A DNA stretch of 5,669 nucleotides from assembly GCA_900544475.1 (NCBI GenBank), contig UQVU01000120.1, positions 1-5,669 on the forward strand, in the 5' to 3' direction. Numbering within the stretch: the stretch's first letter is position 1; the number at the start of each line of letters is the position of its first letter. Shown in pieces: positions 1 to 5,590 of this stretch. The DNA is from an uncultured Butyricicoccus sp. GTDB taxonomy: Bacteria; Bacillota; Clostridia; Oscillospirales; Butyricicoccaceae. A program made the position numbers and the translations under genes. A model generated the notes under the pieces. The model saw only the letters and a list, made by a program, of their open reading frames with translations, had not been told where the DNA came from and made no database searches.

Positions 1-73
1 GCCCTCAGCCCGCCGCCGCATGGGAACTTTCGGACGCCCGTGTTTTGCGGCGCAAATCGCCGTCAGAACACAT

Positions 74-103
74 CTTGTCGGCAAAACGAAGTTTTGCGAC
101 AGG
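74..103. repeat. GC/AT hairpin of unknown role, possible dispersed repeat
   Basis: The arms TGTCG-CAAAAC (76-80 and 82-87) and GTTTTG-CGACA (91-101) pair perfectly apart from one bulged G at 81, enclosing a 3-base GAA loop. One more C-G pair and a wobble extend the stem to 74-103. No T-run follows it on either strand, so it is not an intrinsic terminator as it stands. It lies directly beyond the tRNA-Arg terminator. It may be a repeat unit or an RNA-processing structure, but nothing in the window settles this. The remaining bases at 1-73 show no gene I can support. Confidence 0.5.
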
Positions 104-104
104 A

Positions 105-141
105 TAAGAAAAACCGGTTACTTCAAAAGAAATAACCGGTT
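105..141 (-). terminator. Rho-independent terminator of tRNA-Arg
   Basis: Read on the minus strand, AACCGGTTA (from 141 to 133) and TAACCGGTT (from 120 to 112) form a perfect 9-bp stem with a 12-base loop, followed at once by TTTTTCTT (113 down to 106). It begins only 4 bases after the tRNA CCA end, which is the normal arrangement for a tRNA transcription unit. The arms are self-palindromic (AACCGGTT), so the hairpin would also form on the other strand, but no T-tract follows it there. Confidence 0.8.
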
Positions 142-145
142 GATC

Positions 146-222
146 TGGTACGCCAGAAGGGATTCGAACCCCCGACCTTTTGGTTCGTAGCCAAACACTC
201 TATCCAGCTGAGCTACTGGCGC
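146..222 (-). tRNA. tRNA-Arg (anticodon ACG), CCA encoded
   Basis: The minus strand folds into a complete 77-nt cloverleaf. The acceptor stem is GCGCCAG/CTGGCGT with a terminal G-U pair. The D stem is GCTC/GAGT and the anticodon stem TTTGG/CCAAA. The anticodon loop CTACGAA gives anticodon ACG (complement at 186-188), and the T arm is GGGGG-TTCGAAT-CCCTT. The discriminator is A73 (149) and the CCA end is encoded (146-148). ACG anticodons are normally edited to ICG by the tRNA adenosine deaminase TadA, letting one tRNA read CGU, CGC and CGA arginine codons. The gene has its own promoter and terminator and lies downstream of pepF on the same strand. Confidence 0.97.
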
Positions 223-261
223 ATACAGGAGATATTTCCGTCCGCGATGTTCTCGCTGACT

Positions 262-298
262 GTTTGATATCTTATCACAGTATGCACCCAAAAGTCAA
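262..298 (-). promoter_or_regulatory. Sigma-A promoter of tRNA-Arg
   Basis: On the minus strand a -35 box TTGACT (complement 293-298) and a -10 box TAAGAT (complement 269-274) are separated by 18 bases. This puts the transcription start near 262, about 40 bases before the mature tRNA 5' end, leaving a short leader to be removed by RNase P. The -35 box matches consensus at five of six positions and the -10 at four of six. It lies wholly in the pepF-tRNA gap, so the tRNA can be made independently of pepF. Confidence 0.7.
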
Positions 299-323
299 GA
301 GTTTTTTCGCTTCGGCGGAAATT

Positions 324-2123
324 TTATTTCATCAGCTCTTCCATTTCGCCGATGAGGCTGTCGAACAGTGCGGTCGCGTCCTCGACCGGCTTCGTGCTCG
401 CCATGTCCACGCCTGCGCCGCGCAGCAGCGTAATCGGGTCAGCCGAGCAGCCGCCCGACAGGAAGCCGAGGTAGTCCTTGACCGCCGGCTCGCCCTCGCG
501 CAGGATACGGCGCGACAGCGCGATGGCCGCCGCGTAGCCGGTCGCGTACTGGTAGACGTAGTAATCGTAGTAGAAATGCGGAATACGCGCCCATTCCAGC
601 GCGATTTCATCGTCCACGGTCATTTCCGGGCCGAAATACTGCTCGTTGAGCTTTTTGTAGAGCGCACACAGCGCATCGGCTGTCGTGCCCTCGCCGCGGC
701 GGGTCATTTCGTTCGCCTCCAGCTCGAACTCCGCGAACATGGTCTGGCGGTACAGCGTGCCGCGGAACTGCTCGAGGAAGTGGTTGATGAGGTACGCCCG
801 CTGCTTCTTGTCGGTCGTAACGGACAGCAGATACTCCATCAGCAGCGCCTCGTTGCAGGTGGAAGCGACCTCGGCCACGAAAATCACGTAGTCTTGATAT
901 GCGGTCGGCTGACGGGTGTTCGACAGATAGGAGTGGATGGAGTGGCCCATCTCGTGCACGAGCGTGAATACATCATCGAGCGTGCCCTTGAAGTTGAGCA
1001 GCACATACGGGTGCACACGCGCACCGGCGGAATACGCGCCCGAGCGCTTGCCCTCGTTCTCGTAGACATCAATCCAGCGGTTCTCGAAGCCCTCGCGGAT
1101 AAGCGCAAGATAATCCTCGCCGAGCGGCGCGAGCGCCTTGAGGGCGATTTCCTTGGCCTCCTCGAAGGTGAACTTCATCTCAACGCCCTCGACCACCGGC
1201 ACGTACAGGTCGTACATATGCAGCTCGTCCAGACCGAGCAGCTTTTTGCGCAGTCCGACATAGCGGTACATGGGCGCGAACGAGCGGTGCACCGCGTCGA
1301 TCAGATTGCGGTAGATTTCGGTCGGGACCTCGGTGCCGTCAAGCGCGGCGTCGAGCGTCGAGGGATATTTGCGCACTTTTGCGTAGAAGAGCAGCTGCTT
1401 GAGCTGCGCGGAGAGCGTCGCCGCCGAGGTGTTGCGGAACTGGCCGTAGACCGAATAGAGCGAGTCGAACGCCGACTTGCGTAGCACGCGGTCATAGGAC
1501 TGCATGAGCGGGATATAGGTGCCGTGGGTGACGGGATGCTTGTTGCCGTCCTTATCCATGGCGTCCGGGAATTTGAGGTCGGCGTCGTTCAGCATCGAGT
1601 AAATATCGTCCGGGCTTGCCGCCATTTCGCCTGCGGCGGCGAGGATAGCCTCCTCCTTGTCCGAGAGAACGTGCTCCCGGCGGCGGCGCACGCGGTCGAT
1701 GCACAGGCGGTAGTTTTCAAGTTCGGGCGCTTCGGCGTACAGACGGTCGAGCGTTTCGTCGTCGATTGCAAGCAGCTCGGGCGTTTCGAACGCGGAGGCA
1801 GACTGAAGCTCGACCGCGAAGCGCGTCACCTGCGCTACCATCTCCTGATAAGCCGCAACACGGGTGTCCTCATCGCTGCGGCGCTGCGCGTAGTGCACGA
1901 TGGGGTCAAAGGCAAGGCTGATTTCATCGTCCAGGCGGAAAAAGTTCAGCAGCGTTTCGCCGTTGTCCGCCAGATGGCCGCGAAAGGCCGTGATGCGCGG
2001 AATAAACTCCTTCGCCTTCGCCAGCGCCTCGCGCCATGCATCGTCAGTCGCAAACAGATCTTCGATTGCCCATTTATCCTGCGCCGCAACGTCGGCACGC
2101 GCAGGGATCTTTCTGGTTTCCAT
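324..2123 (-). CDS. pepF: Oligoendopeptidase F (M3 family zinc metallopeptidase)
   Basis: This 599-residue protein is full length for the M3B oligoendopeptidase F family, cytosolic enzymes that cut short peptides (family knowledge: roughly 7 to 17 residues) during peptide recycling. The zinc site is intact: H390-E391-M-G-H394 in the typical setting LVHEMGHS, with the third ligand E418 in FVAEVAST, 24 residues later. The C-terminal substrate-cleft motif PHFYYDYYVYQYATG (about 515-529) is also present. The N-terminal half (about 20-200) is the family's helical lobe. There is no signal peptide or membrane segment, so it acts in the cytoplasm. The ATG is favoured because an AAAGGAAG ribosome binding site (complement 2130-2137) lies 6 bases upstream and the usual N-terminal motif K-W-x-I-E-D-L-F follows at residues 18-24. 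It is transcribed divergently from the MATE gene. No clear terminator follows its stop, so read-through into tRNA-Arg is possible. Confidence 0.95.
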   Translation of the reverse strand: METRKIPARADVAAQDKWAIEDLFATDDAWREALAKAKEFIPRITAFRGHLADNGETLLNFFRLDDEISLAFDPIVHYAQRRSDEDTRVAAYQEMVAQVTRFAVELQSASAFETPELLAIDDETLDRLYAEAPELENYRLCIDRVRRRREHVLSDKEEAILAAAGEMAASPDDIYSMLNDADLKFPDAMDKDGNKHPVTHGTYIPLMQSYDRVLRKSAFDSLYSVYGQFRNTSAATLSAQLKQLLFYAKVRKYPSTLDAALDGTEVPTEIYRNLIDAVHRSFAPMYRYVGLRKKLLGLDELHMYDLYVPVVEGVEMKFTFEEAKEIALKALAPLGEDYLALIREGFENRWIDVYENEGKRSGAYSAGARVHPYVLLNFKGTLDDVFTLVHEMGHSIHSYLSNTRQPTAYQDYVIFVAEVASTCNEALLMEYLLSVTTDKKQRAYLINHFLEQFRGTLYRQTMFAEFELEANEMTRRGEGTTADALCALYKKLNEQYFGPEMTVDDEIALEWARIPHFYYDYYVYQYATGYAAAIALSRRILREGEPAVKDYLGFLSGGCSADPITLLRGAGVDMASTKPVEDATALFDSLIGEMEELMK

Positions 2124-2181
2124 ATAAATCTTCCTTTCGGGGACGGCACGAAAGCCGCCGTTTTCGGTTCGTTTTCCTGTC

Positions 2182-2217
2182 CGCTATTAGCATACCGCAA
2201 CCGCGAAAAATATGCAA
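2182..2217 (-). promoter_or_regulatory. Sigma-A promoter of pepF
   Basis: On the minus strand a -35 box TTGCAT (complement 2212-2217) and a -10 box TATGCT (complement 2189-2194) are separated by exactly 17 bases. The predicted start is near 2182, giving a leader of about 59 bases before the pepF ATG. Each box matches consensus at four of six positions. The promoter is divergent from the MATE promoter; their -35 boxes are about 20 bases apart, so a protein bound at the MATE operator could affect both, although the operator itself lies outside this promoter. Confidence 0.65.
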
Positions 2218-2238
2218 GCGCGGCGCGAAAAACGGCTC

Positions 2239-2267
2239 TTGACAATAGTCCGACTTCGGACTATACT
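2239..2267 (+). promoter_or_regulatory. Near-consensus sigma-A promoter of the MATE gene
   Basis: The -35 box is a perfect TTGACA (2239-2244) and the -10 box is TATACT (2262-2267), with the optimal 17-base spacer. The predicted start is near 2274, leaving a leader of about 30 bases. Such a strong promoter in front of an exporter suggests that expression is held down by a repressor, and an inverted repeat fills its spacer. The presumed ribosome binding site is AAAGGCAGG (2286-2294), 10 bases before the ATG. It sits inside a small potential hairpin, GAAAG/CTTTC (2285-2289 and 2295-2299), which might weaken ribosome access. Confidence 0.85.
2245..2264. promoter_or_regulatory. Perfect inverted repeat, candidate repressor operator
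   Basis: The half-site ATAGTCCGA (2245-2253) and its exact reverse complement TCGGACTAT (2256-2264) are separated by CT. The 20-bp palindrome starts right after the -35 hexamer and runs into the first three bases of the -10 hexamer, so a bound protein would block RNA polymerase. Size, symmetry and position fit a dimeric repressor of the TetR or MarR type, families that often control MATE exporters. The regulator is not encoded in the window, so its family is an inference. In RNA the repeat could form a hairpin, but it lies upstream of the predicted start and would not be transcribed from this promoter. Confidence 0.75.
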
Positions 2268-2304
2268 GTTATCAGTCAATTTCTGAAAGGCAGGCTTTCC
2301 TTCC

Positions 2305-3627
2305 ATGCAGATCAAACTGTCTGATCACTTCACATATGCAAAACTGCTCCGCTTCACGCTGCCGAGCATCGTCATGATGATTTTCACCTCGCTGTACAGC
2401 GTTGTGGACGGCCTTCTGGTATCCAATCTGGTCGGTGACGCGGCGCTGAGCGCGGTCAACATCATGTTTCCGGTCGCGATGCTGATTTCGGCGGTCGGCT
2501 TCATGCTCGGCACGGGCGGCAGCGCGGTCGTCGCCCGCACCCTCGGCGAGGGCAAGCCCGAGCTTGCGAACCGTCTGTTCTCCATGTTCCTCTTTGCTGT
2601 CGTGCTTGCGGGCGGCGTGCTGAGCGTTATCGGCGTGGCCTTTGTCGAACCGATCGCGCGGATTGCCGGCGCAAGCGACGCCCTGATCGAGCCGTGCGTG
2701 TCCTACGGCCGCATTCTGCTCGCCGGAAGCGTGCCGTTCATGCTCCAGACCTCGCTCCAGCCGTTCCTCGTTGTCGCGGAAAAACCGAACATGGGTCTTA
2801 TCCTGTCGCTCGGCTCGGGCGTGACCAACATGGTCGGCGACTGGGTGCTCATCCATCTGCTCGGCATTTCGGGCGCAGCGTGGGCCACGGTCGCAGGCTA
2901 CTGCGTCGGCGGCGTGCTCCCGCTCCTCTATTTCGTTCGTCCCCGTCAGGGTCTGCGGCTCGTTCCGACCCGGATGTACGTCTGCGAGTTCGTGCAGGCC
3001 TGTGCCAACGGCGCGTCCGAGCTGATGAGCAATATCTCCTCCTCGCTCGTAGGCATTCTCTATAACATCGAGCTGATGCGCCTCATCGGCGAGGCCGGTG
3101 TCGCCGCGCACTCGGTCATGATGTACGTAGATTTCGTCTTTGTCGCGGCGTTTCTCGGCTTCTCCATCGGCAGCGCCCCGGTCGTCAGCTATCATTTCGG
3201 CGCACAGAACCACGCTGAGCTGAAAAACGTGTTCCGCAAGAGCTTGCTGCTCGTTCTCCTCACCTCGGCGGCGATGGTCGTGCTGAGCGAGGGACTGAGC
3301 CGCCCGATGTGCGCCGCCTTTGTCGGCTACTCGCCCGAGCTGCTTCAGCTTACCGTGCATGGCTTCCGGCTGTTTGCGCTCTGCTACGTGTTCTGCGGCA
3401 TCAATATCTACGCCTCGTCCTTCTTTACCGCCCTGTGCAACGGCGCTTTGAGCGCCCTCATTTCGTTCCTGCGCTCGCTGCTGCTGCGCGGCGGTCTGGT
3501 CATTCTGCTGCCGCTGGTGCTCGACCTTGACGGCGTGTGGCTCGCCGTGGTCGCGGCCGAGGGCCTCGCGGCGGTCGTGTCGGTTATCCTCCTGTGGCGG
3601 CAGCGCACGCGCTATCATTATCTTTAA
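2305..3627 (+). CDS. MATE-family multidrug/metabolite efflux transporter
   Basis: This 440-residue integral membrane protein shows about twelve hydrophobic segments, roughly at residues 15-38, 46-72, 91-115, 131-156, 162-184, 188-212, 232-256, 266-296, 310-328, 350-372, 382-405 and 410-431. The two-fold internal repeat typical of MATE proteins is visible. Residues 70-90 (TGGSAVVARTLGEGKPELANR) and 289-310 (GSAPVVSYHFGAQNHAELKNVF) are equivalent loops in the two halves. The N-terminus (TLPSIVMMIFTSLYSVVDGLLV) is also typical. MATE proteins are antiporters that use a sodium or proton gradient to expel cationic drugs or metabolites across the cytoplasmic membrane. The sequence looks closest to the MepA-like branch, but the substrate cannot be predicted, so no symbol is given. 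It is apparently monocistronic, with its own operator-bearing promoter. It ends in tandem TAA stops (3625-3630) with no terminator before the cysS promoter. Confidence 0.93.
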   Translation: MQIKLSDHFTYAKLLRFTLPSIVMMIFTSLYSVVDGLLVSNLVGDAALSAVNIMFPVAMLISAVGFMLGTGGSAVVARTLGEGKPELANRLFSMFLFAVVLAGGVLSVIGVAFVEPIARIAGASDALIEPCVSYGRILLAGSVPFMLQTSLQPFLVVAEKPNMGLILSLGSGVTNMVGDWVLIHLLGISGAAWATVAGYCVGGVLPLLYFVRPRQGLRLVPTRMYVCEFVQACANGASELMSNISSSLVGILYNIELMRLIGEAGVAAHSVMMYVDFVFVAAFLGFSIGSAPVVSYHFGAQNHAELKNVFRKSLLLVLLTSAAMVVLSEGLSRPMCAAFVGYSPELLQLTVHGFRLFALCYVFCGINIYASSFFTALCNGALSALISFLRSLLLRGGLVILLPLVLDLDGVWLAVVAAEGLAAVVSVILLWRQRTRYHYL

Positions 3628-3641
3628 TAAGCCTGTCAAAC

Positions 3642-3670
3642 TTGACTTTTCCGCCGGGGATTGTTATACT
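3642..3670 (+). promoter_or_regulatory. Sigma-A promoter of the cysS T-box leader
   Basis: The -35 box is TTGACT (3642-3647) and the -10 box TATACT (3665-3670), with a 17-base spacer. Each is one base from consensus. The predicted start is near 3677, about 25 bases before the T-box stem I begins. This promoter is only 14 bases past the MATE stop codon, so MATE transcripts that fail to stop would run through it into the leader. Confidence 0.85.
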
Positions 3671-3695
3671 GATACTGTTAAAATCGTTATCTGTG

Positions 3696-3916
3696 CGATG
3701 ACGCAGGAAAAGTAACCGTTTGTGTCCGTGCGCGAAAGAGAGAGGCTTCCCGGCTGAAAGAGCCTTGCGCAGAGAGCGGCGAAGTGCGCCTGCCGAGCAT
3801 CGGGGTCAAACGCCCCGCGGGACGCGCCCGTTACCGCGCCGCACGAGTGAAAAATCGGAGTGGAACCGCGTCTTTACGCCTCCCGAGGGAAAGATACCCT
3901 TGGGAGGCGTTTTTTT
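3696..3916 (+). ncRNA. T-box riboswitch (tRNA-Cys sensing) leader of cysS
   Basis: All main T-box parts are visible. Stem I is closed by GCAGG (3703-3707) with CCTGC (3789-3793), with GATGA and GAGC K-turn-type flanks. The specifier loop has AGTA (3711-3714) opposite GAAG-TGC (3781-3787), so the specifier codon is TGC, cysteine. Further up, CCGTT pairs with AGCGG, then TGCGC with GCGCA, and a terminal AGGCT/AGCCT stem caps the arm with GAGAG bulge bases. Two short hairpins follow (3801-3817 and 3818-3830). The T-box is CGGAGTGGAACCGCG (3856-3870), where TGGA should pair with the uncharged UCCA end of tRNA-Cys. Antiterminator helices are GGAG/CTCC (3857-3860, 3880-3883) and GCG/CGC (3868-3870, 3877-3879), flanking the 7-base bulge. 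Uncharged tRNA-Cys would stabilise the antiterminator and allow cysS transcription. This assignment is by base pairing by eye. Confidence 0.95.
3876..3916 (+). terminator. Regulated intrinsic terminator of the T-box leader
   Basis: A 14-bp stem (3876-3889 with 3897-3910), containing one G-U pair, encloses a 7-base AAAGATA loop and is followed by an unbroken T-run to 3916. Its 5' arm includes the CGC and CTCC segments needed for the antiterminator, so the two folds exclude each other. It would also stop MATE read-through transcripts when tRNA-Cys is charged. Confidence 0.93.
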
Positions 3917-3972
3917 GCTGCCCCTTTTTTCGCTCATTTCCCGTTGAAATCCATCAGAAGGAGATAAAAACC

Positions 3973-5388
3973 ATGAAACTCTACAACACGCTGACCCGTC
4001 AGAAAGAGGAATTTGTTCCGATCACGCCGGGCGAGGTAAAGATGTATTCCTGCGGCCCGACCGTGTACAACTACTTCCACGTCGGCAACGCACGCCCGTT
4101 CATCATTTTCGACCTGCTGCGCTGCTATCTGGAGTACCGCGGCTATAAGGTAGAGTTCGTTCAGAACTTCACCGACATCGACGACAAGGTAATCAACAAG
4201 GCGAACGAAGAGGGCGTTGACTTCAACACTATCGCCGAGCGCTATATCAAGGAATACTACGTGGACGCACAGGGCCTGGGCGTCAAGAAGGCGACCGTGC
4301 ATCCCCGCGCGACCGAAACCATGGACGCCATCATCGACATCGTTGAGCGCCTCATCGAGAACGGCCACGCCTACGTTGCGGAGAACGGCGACGTTTACTT
4401 CCGCACCAAGTCCTTCCCGGAGTACGGCAAGCTGTGCCATCAGCCGATGGAGGAGCTTCAGGCCGGTGCGCGTATCTCGGTCGGCGAGGTCAAGGAGGAC
4501 CCGATGGACTTCGCGGTCTGGAAGGCAGCCAAGCCGGGCGAACCGGCATGGGATACGCCGTGGGGCAGCAAGGGCCGTCCGGGCTGGCACATCGAGTGCT
4601 CGGCTATGGCGAACAAGTACCTCGGCAAGACCATCGACATCCATTCCGGCGGTCTTGACCTGATTTTCCCGCACCACGAGAATGAAATCGCGCAGTCCGA
4701 GTGCGCAAACGGCTGCACCTTCGCGCATTACTGGCTGCACAACGGCTTCCTGACCATCGACAACGAGAAGATGTCCAAGTCCAAGGGCAATTTCTTCATG
4801 GTTCGCGACGCCGCGAAGCAGTTCGGCTACGAAACCATCCGTATGTTCATGCTGTCGGCGCACTACCGCACCCCGCTCAACTACTCGGCCGAGTCGCTTG
4901 AGATGAACAAGGCGTCCCTCGCCCGTCTGTACGAGGCGCGAAACAACATGGAGTTCCGCATCGAGAAGGCCTCTGGCGACACCATGACCGCCGAGGAGAC
5001 CGAGAAGCTCGAAGCGCTCACGGGTTACAAGCAGAAGTTCATCGACGCGATGGACGACGACCTGAACACCGCCGATGCGCTGTCCGCGATTTTCGAGCTG
5101 ACCCGCGAGATCAACGCCTACAACGGCGCACATCAGGACGCGACCCGCGCATTCCTGACCGCCGCACACGACCTGTTCATGGAGCTGACCGGCGTGCTCA
5201 ATCTGGTTCAGAAGCGCGACGATGCGGTTGACCCGGACGCCGAGAAGATCGAAGAGTTGATTGCACAGCGTGCCGCCGCGAAGAAGGAGAAGAACTTCGC
5301 CGAGGCCGACCGCATCCGCGGCGTGCTGGCGGACATGGGCGTTACCATCAAGGATACCCGTCAGGGTACGCAGTGGAGCCGTTCCTAA
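3973..5388 (+). CDS. cysS: Cysteinyl-tRNA synthetase
   Basis: This 471-residue class I aminoacyl-tRNA synthetase joins cysteine to tRNA-Cys in the cytoplasm using ATP. Its length is close to the usual 460-470 residues. The HIGH-type motif is HVGN (36-39) in the characteristic CGPTVYNYFHVGNARP, and the KMSKS loop is exact (266-270, followed by KGNFF). The zinc-site residues that recognise the cysteine thiol are all present: C27, C209 (GWHIECSAM), H234 and E238 (FPHHENE). The C-terminal helical anticodon region ends in the family signature AEADRIRGVLADMGVTIKDTRQGTQW. The start at 3973 is chosen because AGAAGGAGA lies 8 bases upstream and MKLYNTLTRQKEEF is the normal N-terminus. The frame is open back to 3784, but that stretch is the T-box RNA and its terminator, not protein. 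It is regulated by the preceding leader through tRNA-Cys charging. Confidence 0.97.
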   Translation: MKLYNTLTRQKEEFVPITPGEVKMYSCGPTVYNYFHVGNARPFIIFDLLRCYLEYRGYKVEFVQNFTDIDDKVINKANEEGVDFNTIAERYIKEYYVDAQGLGVKKATVHPRATETMDAIIDIVERLIENGHAYVAENGDVYFRTKSFPEYGKLCHQPMEELQAGARISVGEVKEDPMDFAVWKAAKPGEPAWDTPWGSKGRPGWHIECSAMANKYLGKTIDIHSGGLDLIFPHHENEIAQSECANGCTFAHYWLHNGFLTIDNEKMSKSKGNFFMVRDAAKQFGYETIRMFMLSAHYRTPLNYSAESLEMNKASLARLYEARNNMEFRIEKASGDTMTAEETEKLEALTGYKQKFIDAMDDDLNTADALSAIFELTREINAYNGAHQDATRAFLTAAHDLFMELTGVLNLVQKRDDAVDPDAEKIEELIAQRAAAKKEKNFAEADRIRGVLADMGVTIKDTRQGTQWSRS

Positions 5389-5389
5389 A

Positions 5390-5428
5390 CGGAACGATTC
5401 CGCCCTCCCGAGGGCACCGGTTATTTTC
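5390..5428 (+). terminator. Probable cysS terminator region (imperfect)
   Basis: Two hairpins follow the cysS stop directly: CGGAA-CGA-TTCCG (5390-5402) and GCCCTCCCGAGGGC (5402-5415, a 5-bp stem with a 4-base loop). After a five-base gap comes TTATTTT (5421-5427). The stem is strong but the T-tract is displaced and interrupted, so this is a weaker match to an intrinsic terminator than the T-box one. No better candidate is seen before the repeat cluster. Confidence 0.5.
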
Positions 5429-5590
5429 TCCCTCCGAGGGAGAGTGTGAAAGGTACCGCCGATACTGCGGCCTTGACGCAGGAGGCGAGAGATGTCCCCA
5501 TTCCCGGGGACGGGGGAGTTTCGCCCTCGGAGGGAGAGGGGAATGCACGCTGCGGCGTGCAGGGACGCGCCCCTCCCGGGGCGAGGGGCA
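5427..5590. repeat. Cluster of GC-rich hairpins, REP/MITE-like intergenic repeat
   Basis: TCTCCCTCCGAGGG (5427-5440) returns as its exact reverse complement at 5524-5537, 83 bases later. Because each copy is itself almost palindromic, the two also read as near direct repeats. Inside and beyond them are further hairpins: GTCCCC/GGGGAC (5494-5499, 5506-5511), GCACGC/GCGTGC with a 4-base loop (5545-5560) and CGCCCC/GGGGCG with a 4-base loop (5568-5583). The last competes with GCCCCT/AGGGGC (5569-5574, 5584-5589). Reading frames exist on both strands but lack ribosome binding sites and have low-complexity, repeat-driven composition. The arrangement resembles the palindromic intergenic repeats common in GC-rich Clostridia; copy number is not visible here. 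Confidence 0.6.

Noticed and set aside
5..73. A 22-codon minus-strand reading frame starting at the ATG complementary to 71-73
   Set aside because: It has no ribosome binding site, begins in the flank of the 74-103 hairpin, and resembles nothing I recognise.
304..330. A plus-strand hairpin with a TTCG loop followed by TTTTATTT, like an intrinsic terminator
   Set aside because: No plus-strand gene or promoter lies upstream for it to serve. The stem contains a wobble and is AT-rich at its base, so I treat it as chance or a weak antisense terminator.
180..1484. A 434-codon plus-strand reading frame opposite pepF
   Set aside because: It runs through the tRNA and pepF on the opposite strand, lacks a ribosome binding site and has arginine- and valine-rich composition of the kind produced by GC-biased third codon positions. 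pepF on the other strand has intact catalytic motifs.
2272..3639. A 455-codon minus-strand reading frame opposite the MATE gene
   Set aside because: Its product is rich in H, R, E, A and Q with no recognisable domain, and it mirrors the clearly real twelve-segment membrane protein. It is a codon-bias shadow.
3784..3972. N-terminal extension of cysS to an upstream ATG at 3784
   Set aside because: That stretch is the T-box specifier region, antiterminator and terminator. The internal ATG at 3973 has a strong ribosome binding site and gives the family's normal length and N-terminus.
3934..5169. A 411-codon minus-strand reading frame opposite cysS
   Set aside because: It is a shadow of the cysS codons. 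The real strand has the HVGN, KMSKS and zinc motifs.
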